64,000 nt of DNA from Leifsonia poae (GCF_027921845.1 NZ_BSEN01000006.1:619192-683191); one strand, 5' to 3'. Counted from the stretch's first letter, positions 35,198 to 44,794 are shown. Notes: a model not told the origin generated them from the sequence alone. Made by a program: numbers and translations.

Positions 35198-36148
35198 ATG
35201 ACGAAAACCCTCGAGCTCACCGCGCGACAGTCGCGGCCCGAGCCAGTCCGCACGCGCCGGCGCTTCTCCTGGAAGCGCTGGTACAACGCCGGAGGTCTGT
35301 CCGCGGTCGGATTCGCGATCCCGATCGTGCTGATCTTCCTCTACTTCTCGTGGGGCCCGATCGTTCAGGGCATCACGCTGAGCCTCCAGCGCACCAACCT
35401 CGTCGCCCCGGCCCAATGGGTCGGTCTCAAGAACTTCGAGTACGTCCTGGCCGATCCCGGGCTTCCGCAGGCGGTGCTGAACACGGCGTACTTCGCCGTG
35501 CTGGCGCTGATCATCGGCTTCCCGATCCCGATCATGCTGGCGGTGTTCATCAACGAGCTCCGCCGGTGGGACTGGCTGTACAACACGCTGGCCTACCTCC
35601 CGGCCGTCGTTCCCCCGGTCGCCGCCATCCTGCTCTGGAAGTTCTTCTACGACCCGTCGGGGTCCGGCATCTTCAACACGATGCTGGGCTGGTTCGGGCT
35701 CGGCCCGTTCCCGTGGCTCAACTCCGAGGCGATGGCGATGCCGTCGATCGTGCTCTACGCCACCTGGGCGGGCGCCGGCTCGACCGCCATCATCTACCTC
35801 GCCGCTCTCGGCACGGTCCGCACCGAGCTGTACGAGGCCGCGGAGATCGACGGCGCCGGCATCTGGTCGCGCATCTGGCACATCACGCTGCCCCAGCTGC
35901 GCAACATCATCTTCACGATGATGCTCCTGCAGCTGATCGGCACCTTCCAGCTGTTCACCGAGCCGTACCTGTTCACCGGTGGCGGTCCCAACAACGCCAC
36001 CCAGACCATCCTGCTGAAGATCTACAACTACGCGTTCGTCAACGGCGATTACGGAGCGGCCACCGCGCTGAGCGTGCTGCTCGCGGTCTTCCTCGGGCTG
36101 CTCTCGTTCGTCTACTTCTTCGCCACCCGGAAATGGAGCCGCTCATGA
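35198..36148 (+). CDS. CUT1 sugar ABC permease, MalF type
   Basis: 316 residues, basic N-terminus then about six membrane segments. Coupling loop LYEAAEIDGAGIWSRIWHIT is intact. Overlaps the next permease by four bases. Like the other CUT1 cluster in this window it has no ATPase gene nearby. Confidence 0.95.
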   Translation: MTKTLELTARQSRPEPVRTRRRFSWKRWYNAGGLSAVGFAIPIVLIFLYFSWGPIVQGITLSLQRTNLVAPAQWVGLKNFEYVLADPGLPQAVLNTAYFAVLALIIGFPIPIMLAVFINELRRWDWLYNTLAYLPAVVPPVAAILLWKFFYDPSGSGIFNTMLGWFGLGPFPWLNSEAMAMPSIVLYATWAGAGSTAIIYLAALGTVRTELYEAAEIDGAGIWSRIWHITLPQLRNIIFTMMLLQLIGTFQLFTEPYLFTGGGPNNATQTILLKIYNYAFVNGDYGAATALSVLLAVFLGLLSFVYFFATRKWSRS

Positions 36149-37122
36149 GTGTCATCGACGACACCCTCGTGTCGACCGTCAACGATCAGACGCTGGCCGA
36201 GGCGTCGGCCGGCGAGCGGCGCCGAGCCAGGAAGGCCGAGCCGAAGGAGCGGGGCGCGATCTCGATCGCCGACCGCAGACGGCCCGGGGTGAAGGTCGCA
36301 ATGTGGATCATCCAGATCCTCGTGTTCGCCGGCCTCGTGTTCGCCGGTCTCGGGCCGCTCGCCTGGTCGGCGAAGGCGTCGATCACCAGCAGCCAGGCCA
36401 TCATCTCGGACCCGATGGGCATCTGGTTCCAGCCGAACGAGTGGGGCAACTTCATCAAGGCGTGGAACGGCGCGCAGATCGGGCTCTCGCTCGGCAACAC
36501 GGCGATCCTCGCCATCGGTTCGACCATCACAACGCTGTTCGTCTGCACCACCGGCGCCTACCTGCTCAGCGTGCTGCGGCCGAAGTGGGCGCCCTGGCTG
36601 ACCGGTGCCATCCTCGCCACGCTCTTCCTGCCGGGGATCATCTCGCTCGTGCCGCTCTATCTGACCATCCTGAAGCTGCCCGTCGCCGGCATCAGCCTGC
36701 AGAACACGTTCTGGGCGGTCTGGCTTCCTGCGGGTGCGAGCGCGTTCAATGTCATCGTGCTCAAGAACTTCTTCGACTCCATCCCGCGTGAACTCATCGA
36801 GGCGTCCAAGATCGACGGCGCCGGGCCGATCAGAACCTTCACGAAGCTGGTGCTCCCGCTCTCGCGCCCCATCATCGGCGTCGTCGCGCTGCTCACGATC
36901 GTCGCCTCGTGGAAGGACTTCCTGTGGCCGATGCTCGTGCTGCCGAACCCGAACCTGCAGCCGGTCTCGGTCGCGCTTCCCGCATTGGCCAAGGGCCCGA
37001 CCCCGTTCGCGGTGCAGATGGCGGCGGTGTTCCTCACGATCATCATCCCGGTCATCCTGTTCGTCGCGTTCCAGAAGCAGTTCCTGCGCGGGGTCGGCAC
37101 GGCGGGAGGGGTGAAGGGATGA
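36145..37122 (+). CDS. CUT1 sugar ABC permease, MalG type
   Basis: 325 residues with a long charged N-terminal tail (AGERRRARKAEPKERG) before the first of about six membrane segments. Coupling loop LIEASKIDGAGPIRTFTKLV present. Overlaps both neighbours by four bases. Confidence 0.95.
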   Translation: MSVIDDTLVSTVNDQTLAEASAGERRRARKAEPKERGAISIADRRRPGVKVAMWIIQILVFAGLVFAGLGPLAWSAKASITSSQAIISDPMGIWFQPNEWGNFIKAWNGAQIGLSLGNTAILAIGSTITTLFVCTTGAYLLSVLRPKWAPWLTGAILATLFLPGIISLVPLYLTILKLPVAGISLQNTFWAVWLPAGASAFNVIVLKNFFDSIPRELIEASKIDGAGPIRTFTKLVLPLSRPIIGVVALLTIVASWKDFLWPMLVLPNPNLQPVSVALPALAKGPTPFAVQMAAVFLTIIIPVILFVAFQKQFLRGVGTAGGVKG

Positions 37123-38021
37123 GCGGTGTCGCGGGCGCACGTGTGCTGGTGACCGGAGCCTCCGGGCGGATCGGCTCGGTCACGGTCGAGCGGTTGGCGG
37201 CAGCCGGAGCGCGGGTGACGGCGTTGTCGAGCACACCACCCGAGCATCCCGGCGCCGATCGCGTGCTGGTGGGCGACACCACCAGTGAGGCCGACGTTCG
37301 GGATGCGCTCGACGGGGTCGACCTCGTCGTGCATCTCGCCGCGCTGGCGCACAAGAACGCGGGCACCCCGTACGACGTGTACTCCGTCAATGTCGTCTCG
37401 ACGTTCAACGTGCTGGCGCAGGCGGGCGCGCTCGGCATCGAGCGGGCCGTCGTTGCGGGCAGCATCAACTCGTATGGTCTTCCGCAGAACGTGGTCGAAC
37501 TGCTTCCCGCGTACTTTCCGATCGACACGAACATCCCGTTCGATCTCGGCGATTGGTACTCGCTCTCCAAGCGCAACGACGAGAACACGGCGCGGATGGC
37601 CTGGCGGCACTGGGGGATCGACGTGGTCACCCTGCGCTTCCCGCATGTCAACAGTCCGGATGCCCTGCTGGAGCAGAGTCGCGGGTATGCGGCGGATCCG
37701 GGCGAGGGCGTGCGGGAGGGGTGGTCGTACCTCGACACCCGGGATGCGGCGCGAGCCATCGAACTGGGCCTCACCGCTTCGACGCGCGGCGCCCACGCGT
37801 TCTTCCTCGCGGCCGACACCACCAGCGCGCCGTACCGCACCGAGGAGCTGCTCGACCGCTTCGCGCCGGGGGTGCCCCGCACGCGGCGCTTCGTCGAGCG
37901 CGAGGTCCCGATCGATCTGACCCCGGCCCGCGAGCTCATCGGCTTCCGGGCCGAGCACCAACTGCCGGTCGAGACCACCGACCTGCCCGCGACCGAACTG
38001 CCCGCGACCGACCTGCCGTAG
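37119..38021 (+). CDS. NAD-dependent epimerase/dehydrogenase, extended SDR
   Basis: 300-residue extended short-chain dehydrogenase. VLVTGASGRIGSVTVERL is the nucleotide motif, GSINSYG supplies the Ser and YSLSK the catalytic Tyr/Lys. Uronate dehydrogenases and sugar-nucleotide epimerases share this layout; with an RspA/ManD-like dehydratase next, oxidation of a uronate or related sugar is plausible. The C-terminus ends in a short tandem repeat (ATELPATDLP). Confidence 0.88.
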   Translation: MSGVAGARVLVTGASGRIGSVTVERLAAAGARVTALSSTPPEHPGADRVLVGDTTSEADVRDALDGVDLVVHLAALAHKNAGTPYDVYSVNVVSTFNVLAQAGALGIERAVVAGSINSYGLPQNVVELLPAYFPIDTNIPFDLGDWYSLSKRNDENTARMAWRHWGIDVVTLRFPHVNSPDALLEQSRGYAADPGEGVREGWSYLDTRDAARAIELGLTASTRGAHAFFLAADTTSAPYRTEELLDRFAPGVPRTRRFVEREVPIDLTPARELIGFRAEHQLPVETTDLPATELPATDLP

Positions 38022-38058
38022 CACCGGTTTTCCGAGACCCACCAGCAGAAAGAGAGTC

Positions 38059-39315
38059 ATGACCTTCGACACCTTCGCCAACCCGTGGCCGCCGCGCGAG
38101 AACATCGAGATCACCTCGGTGCGCGCGATCACGACCGCGCCGGAAGGAACGGCGCTCGTCGTCGTGCGCATCGACACGAACGTGCCGGGGCTGTACGGCC
38201 TCGGCTGCGCCACCTTCACGCAGCGATGGAAGGCGGTTCAGACGCTCGTGGACGAGCACCTCGCGCGCCTGCTGGTCGGGCGCTACCCCGGCGACATCAC
38301 CGACCTCGTGCGGCTGTGCGCGTTCACCGGATACTGGCGCGGTGGCCCGGTGAGCAACAACGCGATCTCGGGCGTCGACCAGGCGCTCTGGGACATCGCG
38401 GGCAAGCGCGCAGGGCTTCCGGTGCACGAGTTGCTGGGCGGCAAGGTGCGCGCGGCGGCCGACACGTACATCCACGCGGCGGGGCGCACGGCCGACGAAG
38501 CGATCGAGCAGGCGCACGGCTTCATCGAGGAGGGCTGGCGGCACATCCGGCTGCAGCTCTCGACGCCGGGCGGCGGAGGCTACGGCGCACCGGCGCTGCC
38601 GACCGTGTACCCCGATGCTCCGTACCGCAACGGCTGGAGCGCGCGCGACTATCTGCGCCGAGTCCCCGAGCTGTTCGAGGCCGCGCGCGCGGCGCTGCCC
38701 CGCGACACCGAGCTGCTGCACGACGTGCACTCGCGACTGACGCCCAAGGAGGCGGTCATCCTCGCCCGGTCGCTCGAGCCGTACGGCCTGTTCTTCCTCG
38801 AAGACGTGCTGCCGCCCGAGCACTGGGACCGGCTGCCCGAGGTGCGCGCCGCGAGCCCGGTGCCGCTGGCGGTCGGCGAGCTCACCACCTCGCTGACGGA
38901 TGCCGTTCGGCTCGTGCGCGACGGCGGTGTCGACTTCATCCGCAGTCACGTCTCCGACATCGGCGGGCTCACCCCCGCCCGCAAGATCGCGGACCTCGCC
39001 GAGCTGAGCGGAGTGCGCACGGCGTGGCACGGTCCCGGCGACACGTCGCCGATCGGGGCGGCCGCGAACGTCGCCCTCGATGTGACCTCGGTGGCCTTTG
39101 GGATCCAGGAAGGCCACATCTACAATGAGGCCACGCACGACGTTTTCCCAGGGACCCTGCGCATCGAGAGCGGCTATCTCACGCCGAACGATGCCCCGGG
39201 GTGGGGCATCGACATCGACGAGGATGCCGCCGCCCGCTATCCGGCGGAGCTCTCGGGACACGACGCGTGGGCCGCGGGCGTCCGCCGGCCCGATGGCGCA
39301 TTGGAGGCACCGTGA
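38059..39315 (+). CDS. RspA/ManD-like sugar-acid dehydratase (enolase superfamily)
   Basis: 418-residue member of the mandelate racemase/enolase superfamily, subgroup of mannonate dehydratase and RspA. YWRGGPVSNNAISGVDQALW matches the RspA capping region, LLHDVHSRLTP carries the first metal ligand and catalytic residue, then FFLEDVLPPE, GELTTS and a late TAWHGPGDTSPIG segment. The family dehydrates mannonate, gluconate or similar acids to 2-keto-3-deoxy acids; exact substrate unknown. AGAAAGAGAG precedes the ATG. Confidence 0.92.
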   Translation: MTFDTFANPWPPRENIEITSVRAITTAPEGTALVVVRIDTNVPGLYGLGCATFTQRWKAVQTLVDEHLARLLVGRYPGDITDLVRLCAFTGYWRGGPVSNNAISGVDQALWDIAGKRAGLPVHELLGGKVRAAADTYIHAAGRTADEAIEQAHGFIEEGWRHIRLQLSTPGGGGYGAPALPTVYPDAPYRNGWSARDYLRRVPELFEAARAALPRDTELLHDVHSRLTPKEAVILARSLEPYGLFFLEDVLPPEHWDRLPEVRAASPVPLAVGELTTSLTDAVRLVRDGGVDFIRSHVSDIGGLTPARKIADLAELSGVRTAWHGPGDTSPIGAAANVALDVTSVAFGIQEGHIYNEATHDVFPGTLRIESGYLTPNDAPGWGIDIDEDAAARYPAELSGHDAWAAGVRRPDGALEAP

Positions 39316-40598
39316 CCCAGCTGAGCGAACCGCCGCGCGGCGCGGGCGATGTGCTCATCCATCGCGCGCAGCGACAGCGGTCGACTCAGCGTCAGCAGCC
39401 GGGAGCGAACCAGTACGACCTGGGCTCGTTCAACGAGGCGACGATCATCGAGACCATCCGGCAGGCCGGCACCATCAGCCGCACCGAGATCTCCGAGCTC
39501 ACCGGCCTCACCCAGCAGTCCGTGTCGCGCATCCTGAGGGTGCTGCTCGAGCGCGGCCTGCTCGCCGAGGGGGAGCAGGAGCGCACCGAGCGGCTGGGCA
39601 AGCCCCGCACGCCGGTGCGGCTGCGCGCCGCTGCCGCCCACGCGATCGGCGTGCTCGTGGACCCCGAACTCATGTCGGTGGTGCTCGCAGATCTCGACGG
39701 CACGATCATCGTGTGGCGCAGCATCCCGCTCACGCACGACATGGCGCCGGATGCCCTGGTCGACGCGATCGCCCTCTGCTCGGAGGAGATGCTCGCCCGG
39801 CCCGAGCTCGTCGGGTCGGCGTTCCTCGGAGTCGGCGTGGCCGTGCCGGGACCGATCACGACGGACGGCTCGCTGCTCGACCTGCCGCTGTCGGAGGCCT
39901 GGCGCAACGTTCCGCTGCGGCAGCTCCTCGCCGACCGGCTCGGATGCGCGGTCGTGGTCGAGAAGGACGGCGCCGCGGCCGCGATCGGCGAACGCTGGAT
40001 CGGGCGCACGGCGCGAGCCGGCGACTTCGCCTACCTCTACTTCGGCACCGGCATGGGCTCCGGGCTCGTTCTCAACGGCGAGGCCTACCGCGGCGTCAGC
40101 GCCAACGCGGGCGAGTTCGGCCAGCTTTGCGCCATCCGCATCGGCAACGTCGACGCGCAGGGGCGCCCGATGCTGGTGCGCGAATGCAACCCGACGGCCG
40201 CGCTCCCGGAGATCGCGCGCGAACTCGGGTATTCGGGCACAGCGGTGACCTACCAGGAGATGTGCCGTGAGGTCGGGCGAGGGGACCCCGCCGCGTACGC
40301 CGCCGCCCAGCAGATCGCCGACATCATCGCGCTCGGCGCTGCTGCCCTGGTCGACCTGCTCGACCTGCCGACGCTCGTCGTCGGGGGTCCCGCGTTCGAG
40401 CCGGAGCTGCAGCAGCTCGTGCTCGCCACGATCGACCGCGCAGTGAACGAACTGCCGACGGCGCGATCCGCGCGTCATGTCACGGTCGAGCAGTCGCTGA
40501 TCCCCGAGGGCGCCGGCGCAGTCGGCGCGGCGTCGATGATCTTCCACGCCTCGTTCGCGCCGTATGTGCGGAGGACGCAGAAGTACAGCCTGCTGTGA
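39312..40598 (+). CDS. ROK-family transcriptional regulator
   Basis: 428-residue NagC/XylR-type regulator. N-terminal helix-turn-helix ISRTEISELTGLTQQSVSRILR, then a ROK domain with GVGVAVPGPI and YFGTGMGSGLVL. The usual CxCGxxGC zinc motif is missing, replaced around LVRECNPTAALPE. Its GTG start overlaps the dehydratase stop and its stop overlaps the mutarotase start, so a regulator sits inside the enzyme operon. Confidence 0.92.
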   Translation: MTQLSEPPRGAGDVLIHRAQRQRSTQRQQPGANQYDLGSFNEATIIETIRQAGTISRTEISELTGLTQQSVSRILRVLLERGLLAEGEQERTERLGKPRTPVRLRAAAAHAIGVLVDPELMSVVLADLDGTIIVWRSIPLTHDMAPDALVDAIALCSEEMLARPELVGSAFLGVGVAVPGPITTDGSLLDLPLSEAWRNVPLRQLLADRLGCAVVVEKDGAAAAIGERWIGRTARAGDFAYLYFGTGMGSGLVLNGEAYRGVSANAGEFGQLCAIRIGNVDAQGRPMLVRECNPTAALPEIARELGYSGTAVTYQEMCREVGRGDPAAYAAAQQIADIIALGAAALVDLLDLPTLVVGGPAFEPELQQLVLATIDRAVNELPTARSARHVTVEQSLIPEGAGAVGAASMIFHASFAPYVRRTQKYSLL

Positions 40599-41515
40599 GC
40601 GATGCAGCACTCCTCGAACTCCAGGCGGCCGCTGTCGATCGACCCACGGGAACGGCGGGAACTGCCGGAGCCGCCGGAGCCGCCGGAGCCGCACCGGGCT
40701 TCACCGCGCTGATCGACCCGCGCGGCGCACGGCTGGCGTCGCTGCGGATGCTCGATCCCGCGGTCGAACTGCTTGCGACGACCCCGTGGGCCGCCGACGA
40801 CTGGGACGGCTCGCCGCCGCTGTCCGGCTCGTCGGCCGAATGGCACCGGCGCTACCCGGGCGGCTGGCATGTGCTGGCGCCGCACTCCGGCGACGCACGC
40901 ACGCTCGACGGGGTCGAGCATCCGTTCCACGGCGAGGCCGCCTGGCGGCTGTGGCGGCACGTCGAAGCGGAAGCGGCATCCGGTGCGAGCGTGTGGGAGG
41001 TGGCGTTGCGCACGGTCCCGGTTCTGCTGAGGCGCACCTTCCGGATGCGTGCCGACGGCATCGACATCGTGCAGGAGTTCACCAATCGCTCCCGCCGCCC
41101 GGTCTCGTTCAGCTGGACCGAGCATCCGGCGTTCGGCCCGGCGCTGATCGACGCGACGACCGTCGTGGAGCTGGGTGGGCGCGTGCTGCCGGTGACCTTC
41201 CCAGCTGCGGGGCAGGGGCACGGCGACTTCGGCGCCTACGCGGCCCCGGCTCCGGGTGTGGCGCGCATCCGGAACCCGCGTGCCGGGATCGAGGTCACGC
41301 TCTCATGGGACTCGTCGGTGCTGCCGCACGCGTTCGTGTGGCAGGAGCACCACGCCGGCGAGGGTTTTCCGTGGTGGGGGCAGGTGGATGCGATCGCGGT
41401 CGAGCCGGCGTCGCGGCCGTACGACGCCGATCCTGAGTCGCTCGGGCCGTTGCGTCTCGCGCCCGGGGAGTCGCTGGCGTCGACGGTGTCGCTCACGGCG
41501 CTAGTCGTGCGATAA
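40595..41515 (+). CDS. aldose 1-epimerase-like protein
   Basis: 306-residue galactose-mutarotase-like beta-sandwich protein. After an Ala/Gly repeat (AGTAGAAGAAGAA) comes the family pattern LIDPRGARLASLRMLDPAVELL, HPFHGEAAWRLW, and FSWTEHPAFGPALI with a candidate catalytic His. Last gene of the operon; it probably interconverts anomers of the imported sugar. Confidence 0.87.
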   Translation: MSDAALLELQAAAVDRPTGTAGTAGAAGAAGAAPGFTALIDPRGARLASLRMLDPAVELLATTPWAADDWDGSPPLSGSSAEWHRRYPGGWHVLAPHSGDARTLDGVEHPFHGEAAWRLWRHVEAEAASGASVWEVALRTVPVLLRRTFRMRADGIDIVQEFTNRSRRPVSFSWTEHPAFGPALIDATTVVELGGRVLPVTFPAAGQGHGDFGAYAAPAPGVARIRNPRAGIEVTLSWDSSVLPHAFVWQEHHAGEGFPWWGQVDAIAVEPASRPYDADPESLGPLRLAPGESLASTVSLTALVVR

Positions 41516-41563
41516 CGCGACACGGACCGCGCCCGCGTCGCGTTACCGCACGATCGGTCGCGC

Positions 41564-42670
41564 TCAGACGAGAGCGCGCACGCCGCCGGGGGCGTCGGAG
41601 AGCGGCACCGCTGCGGGTCGCTCGCAGGTGGTCTCGAGCGTCACCGTGGATCCGGTCGCCGAGGCCGTGAGCAGCGACTCCATGATGTCGAGCACGTGCA
41701 GGGCGAGGTCGCCGTTGGCCCGTGCTTCGACCCCGTCGGGCGTCGCCGCGAGGTCGGCCAGACCGTAGCCGCGGGCGGCGTCGCAGTAGCCGGCGCTCGG
41801 TTCCAGGGTCTCCCAGTCGTCCGAGCCGAGCGGTCGCAGCCGCACGTCGCCGTCGAAGCCGTTCGGGTCGGGCACGACCATCGATGCCGCGTCGCCGTGC
41901 ACCTCGATATTGGATGCTCTGGTCGCGACGGCGTCGAAGCTCATCACCAGCGTCGAGAGGGCTCCGGATGCGTGGCGGAGCACCCCGGTGACGTGGGTGT
42001 CCACATCCACCGGCACGACCTCGCCCGCGCGCGGTCCGGAGCCGATGGTGCGGGACTGCCGCGTGTGGCTCGCCGATCCCACCACGGAGACGACGGGGCC
42101 GAGCATGGTCACGAGCGCGGTCACGTAGTACGGCCCCATGTCGAGCAGCGGTCCGCCGCCCGGCTGGTAGTAGAAGTCGGGGTTCGGATGCCAGCGCTCG
42201 TGTCCGGGCGTGACCATCACCGCGGTCGCCGCGATGGGGGTGCCGATCAGGCCGTCGTCGATCGCCTTCCGCGAGGTCTGGATTCCGGTGCCGAGCACGG
42301 TGTCGGGCGCGCATCCGACCCTCACCCCGGCGGCACGGCCGGCCTCCACGACGCGCTTCGCGTCCGCGAGCGTCGCCGTGAGCGGCTTCTCGCCGTACAC
42401 GCCCTTGCCTGCGGCGATCGCCTTCAGTGCGACCTCGGAGTGCGCGGCCGGGATGGTCAGGTTGAGCACGACGTCGATGTCGGGCGCCGCGAGCAACTCG
42501 TCGACGGTCGACGCGCGCACGCCCTCCGCCTCGGCGGCGGCGCGGGCGCGGCCCTCGTCGAGGTCGGCGATCGCCACCAGGCGCACGGCCTCGAGGCGGC
42601 GGAAGGTCGAGAGATAAGCGCCCGAGATGGCGCCGGCGCCGATGATTCCGATGTTCAGCGTGCTGCCCAC
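41564..42670 (-). CDS. Gfo/Idh/MocA-family oxidoreductase
   Basis: 368-residue NAD(P)-dependent dehydrogenase. GIIGAGAISGAYLSTF is the Rossmann motif, GEKPLTAT carries the family Lys, GGGPLLDMGPYYVTALVTMLG the substrate region. GTG start at 42670 with AAAGGGG six bases upstream; it overlaps the ThuA gene by 16 bp. Convergent with the mutarotase gene. ThuA and Gfo/Idh pairs are common in sugar catabolism. Confidence 0.93.
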   Translation of the reverse strand: MGSTLNIGIIGAGAISGAYLSTFRRLEAVRLVAIADLDEGRARAAAEAEGVRASTVDELLAAPDIDVVLNLTIPAAHSEVALKAIAAGKGVYGEKPLTATLADAKRVVEAGRAAGVRVGCAPDTVLGTGIQTSRKAIDDGLIGTPIAATAVMVTPGHERWHPNPDFYYQPGGGPLLDMGPYYVTALVTMLGPVVSVVGSASHTRQSRTIGSGPRAGEVVPVDVDTHVTGVLRHASGALSTLVMSFDAVATRASNIEVHGDAASMVVPDPNGFDGDVRLRPLGSDDWETLEPSAGYCDAARGYGLADLAATPDGVEARANGDLALHVLDIMESLLTASATGSTVTLETTCERPAAVPLSDAPGGVRALV

Positions 42671-43374
42671 AGCAGTCCCCTTTCGATGATGGTGCGCACC
42701 GGCTGACTCTCGACGATCTCGAGCCGGTGCCCGGGGGCTGAGACGAAGACGCGTCCCTTGCCCCACTGCCTGGTCCAGATCGCGGGCGAGGTGACCGGGC
42801 GGTTCCAGGCGTCCCACGGTCGAGCATCCTGTGTCGTGGTCGCGAGCACGTCGTTGTACTCGTCGCTGAGCACCCAGTACTGCTCGGTGACGAGGTCGAA
42901 GTCGTCGATGCCCTGCGTGATCGGATGCGTTCTGCCGTACTCGGTGATGTGGACCGTGTACGGGATGTAGTTGTCCTCTTGCGCGCCGACGCGCTCGTCG
43001 GGAGCCTTGCCCGCGTGGTGGGCGAACTGGCCGCCGATCATGTGCAGGTAGTCGGCGTTGTCGCGGTAGGCGTCGGCGATGCCGCCGTGCCAGCCGGCGA
43101 GACCGGTGCCGTTCAGCACCGCGCGCTGCAGGCCGGCGAACTCCTCGCGCTCGATGGTGCTCATCGTGTTGATCTGCACGATGAGGTCGACCGTGTCGAG
43201 GTAGTCGCCGTCGGTGTAGACCGCCGTCGATTCCTCGGTGCGAACGTCGAAGCCGTTCGCCTCGAGGAACGGGATGAACAGGTCGGTGGTTTCGACCGGC
43301 ATGTGCCCGTCCCAGCCGCCGCGCACCACCAGGGCGCGCTTCGTCCGTTCCGGGGTGGGCGGCGTGATTGCCAC
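42655..43374 (-). CDS. ThuA-domain protein
   Basis: 239-residue ThuA-like protein of the glutamine-amidotransferase-like fold, associated with trehalose and disaccharide use in rhizobia; exact activity unknown. RGGWDGHMP, NGTGLAGWHGGIADAYR, and a late WGKGRVFVSAPGH match the family. GTG start at 43374 has GGGAG seven bases upstream. A TTGCGCAA operator lies about 19 bp upstream of it. Confidence 0.9.
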   Translation of the reverse strand: MAITPPTPERTKRALVVRGGWDGHMPVETTDLFIPFLEANGFDVRTEESTAVYTDGDYLDTVDLIVQINTMSTIEREEFAGLQRAVLNGTGLAGWHGGIADAYRDNADYLHMIGGQFAHHAGKAPDERVGAQEDNYIPYTVHITEYGRTHPITQGIDDFDLVTEQYWVLSDEYNDVLATTTQDARPWDAWNRPVTSPAIWTRQWGKGRVFVSAPGHRLEIVESQPVRTIIERGLLWAAR

Positions 43375-43390
43375 GTGATACTCCCTTGTA

Positions 43391-43402
43391 ACTTGCGCAA
43401 AC
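43391..43402. promoter_or_regulatory. TTGCGCAA operator, ThuA-Gfo promoter
   Basis: ACTTGCGCAAAC, a near copy of the operator at 33673, placed just upstream of the ThuA start on the minus strand. Confidence 0.6.
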
Positions 43403-43476
43403 CACACAGTGCGGTATGCGACCAGAGAATCGTTTCACACCGGAATCCGGCCCTCAAGCGCGTGAACAGGATATTT

Positions 43477-43486
43477 GTTGCGCAAC
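43477..43486. promoter_or_regulatory. TTGCGCAA operator, lacI promoter
   Basis: GTTGCGCAAC is a perfect 10-bp palindrome 23 bp before the LacI start codon, consistent with autoregulation. Confidence 0.6.
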
Positions 43487-43508
43487 TAGCCGTGAGTATG
43501 CTTGCCGC

Positions 43509-44525
43509 ATGGTTGTCAGTCATCGACGCGCGACGTTGCGCGACGTCGCCCAGCGCGCCGGCACGACCATCCCGACCGCCTCCAAGGTGCTCAACGGCCG
43601 CAGCGACGTGTCGGACGAGACACGCACGGCCGTGCTCGAGGCGGTGTCGGAACTCGGCTACGTGCGGCCGGCCGGGCGGTCGATCGCGGATGCGCGCGGC
43701 GATGATGCGTTCGTCGATCTGGTGATCAGCGGGATCGAGGGAACCTGGGCCAACCGCGCGCTCAGCGGCGTCGAGCAGGCCGCCGTCGATGCCGGGGTGG
43801 ACCTCGTCGTGAGCGTCGCGCGACTTCCCGACGAGGGATGGCTGACGCGGCTGCTCGCCCGCCCGTCGCGCGGTGTGGTGCTCGCGCTCGTGAACGCCTC
43901 GGCTCCGCAGCTCAACGCGTTGCAGGCGGCCGGAGTTCCGGTCGTGCTCCTCGACCCGGTCTCGCAGCCGCCGGCGTCCGTGTCGAGCGTCGGCGCCGCG
44001 AACTGGGCCGGAGCTCATGCCGCGGCTGAGCACCTGCTCGGGCTCGGGCATCGCAGCCTCGCCGTCATCGCGGGTCGGCGCGAGCACCTCTACAGCCAGG
44101 CGCGGGTCGACGGCTTCCGTTCGGCGGTCGGGATGCACGGCGACCGTCCCGTGCCGCGGGTCGCCTTCGCGGACTGGAAGCGGGACCGCGCGCGCCAGGC
44201 AGCGCTCGAACTCTTCCGCACCGCCGAACCCCCGACGGGCATCTTCGCCTGCTCGGACCACATGGCGCTCGGCGTCTACGAGGCGGCCGAGGAGTGCGGC
44301 CTCAGCATCCCGGAGGATGTCAGCATCGTCGGCTTCGACGATCTGCCCGAGGGGGAGTGGGTGCGCCCGCGCCTCACCACCGTCGAACAGCCGATCGCCG
44401 ACATGGGTTCCGCTGCACTGCGGATGCTGCTTCGGCTGCGCAGCGGCTCGGCGGCGGGCACGCTTCGCGAGGAGCTGTCGACGCGGCTGCTCCTGAGGGA
44501 GTCGACCGGGCCGGCCACAGGCTGA
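43509..44525 (+). CDS. LacI-family transcriptional regulator
   Basis: 338 residues. Helix-turn-helix TLRDVAQRAGTTIPTASKVL, hinge region, then a sugar-binding domain ending with the normal VSIVGFDDLPEGEWVRPRLTTVEQP. Divergent from ThuA-Gfo and at the end of the sugar-acid cluster. Shared TTGCGCAA palindromes near it and before the importer suggest it controls the whole cluster from 33755 to 43374. Confidence 0.94.
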   Translation: MVVSHRRATLRDVAQRAGTTIPTASKVLNGRSDVSDETRTAVLEAVSELGYVRPAGRSIADARGDDAFVDLVISGIEGTWANRALSGVEQAAVDAGVDLVVSVARLPDEGWLTRLLARPSRGVVLALVNASAPQLNALQAAGVPVVLLDPVSQPPASVSSVGAANWAGAHAAAEHLLGLGHRSLAVIAGRREHLYSQARVDGFRSAVGMHGDRPVPRVAFADWKRDRARQAALELFRTAEPPTGIFACSDHMALGVYEAAEECGLSIPEDVSIVGFDDLPEGEWVRPRLTTVEQPIADMGSAALRMLLRLRSGSAAGTLREELSTRLLLRESTGPATG

Positions 44526-44721
44526 CGGCGCGCGACGCGACGACATCGCGAAAGCTTCACTGTGCGGAGGTCGGCGGAGAATTGGCGCTGTCGCTGCGCC
44601 GATCTTCGAGCGCCTCGCGTACGTGGCTCGGATGCCTCGGCGATGATCTCGCGCATGGAATTTGTGTCAAGCAGGAATGATGCGAGGTGGTGCTTCGACG
44701 GATCAGTTTTCCTGGGGTGCG

Positions 44722-44781
44722 TGCTAATCTCTAACCATCACGATCAGCCCGCTCGCCTCACGGCTCGGGCTGATTTTCTTT
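44722..44781 (+). ncRNA. short hairpin RNA unit or leader ahead of the Abi gene
   Basis: An extended -10 box TGCTAATCT (44722-44730) would start RNA near 44737. ATCAGCCCG (44743-44751) and CGGGCTGAT (44766-44774) then form a perfect 9-bp stem around a 14-base loop, followed by TTTCTTT, an intrinsic-terminator shape. The unit ends about 14 bases before the GTG of the Abi gene. It may be a roughly 45-base RNA or an attenuator. Structured RNAs have been reported upstream of abiF-type genes in other bacteria; similarity is by position only. Confidence 0.5.
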
Positions 44782-44794
44782 AACGGGAAGCGCT

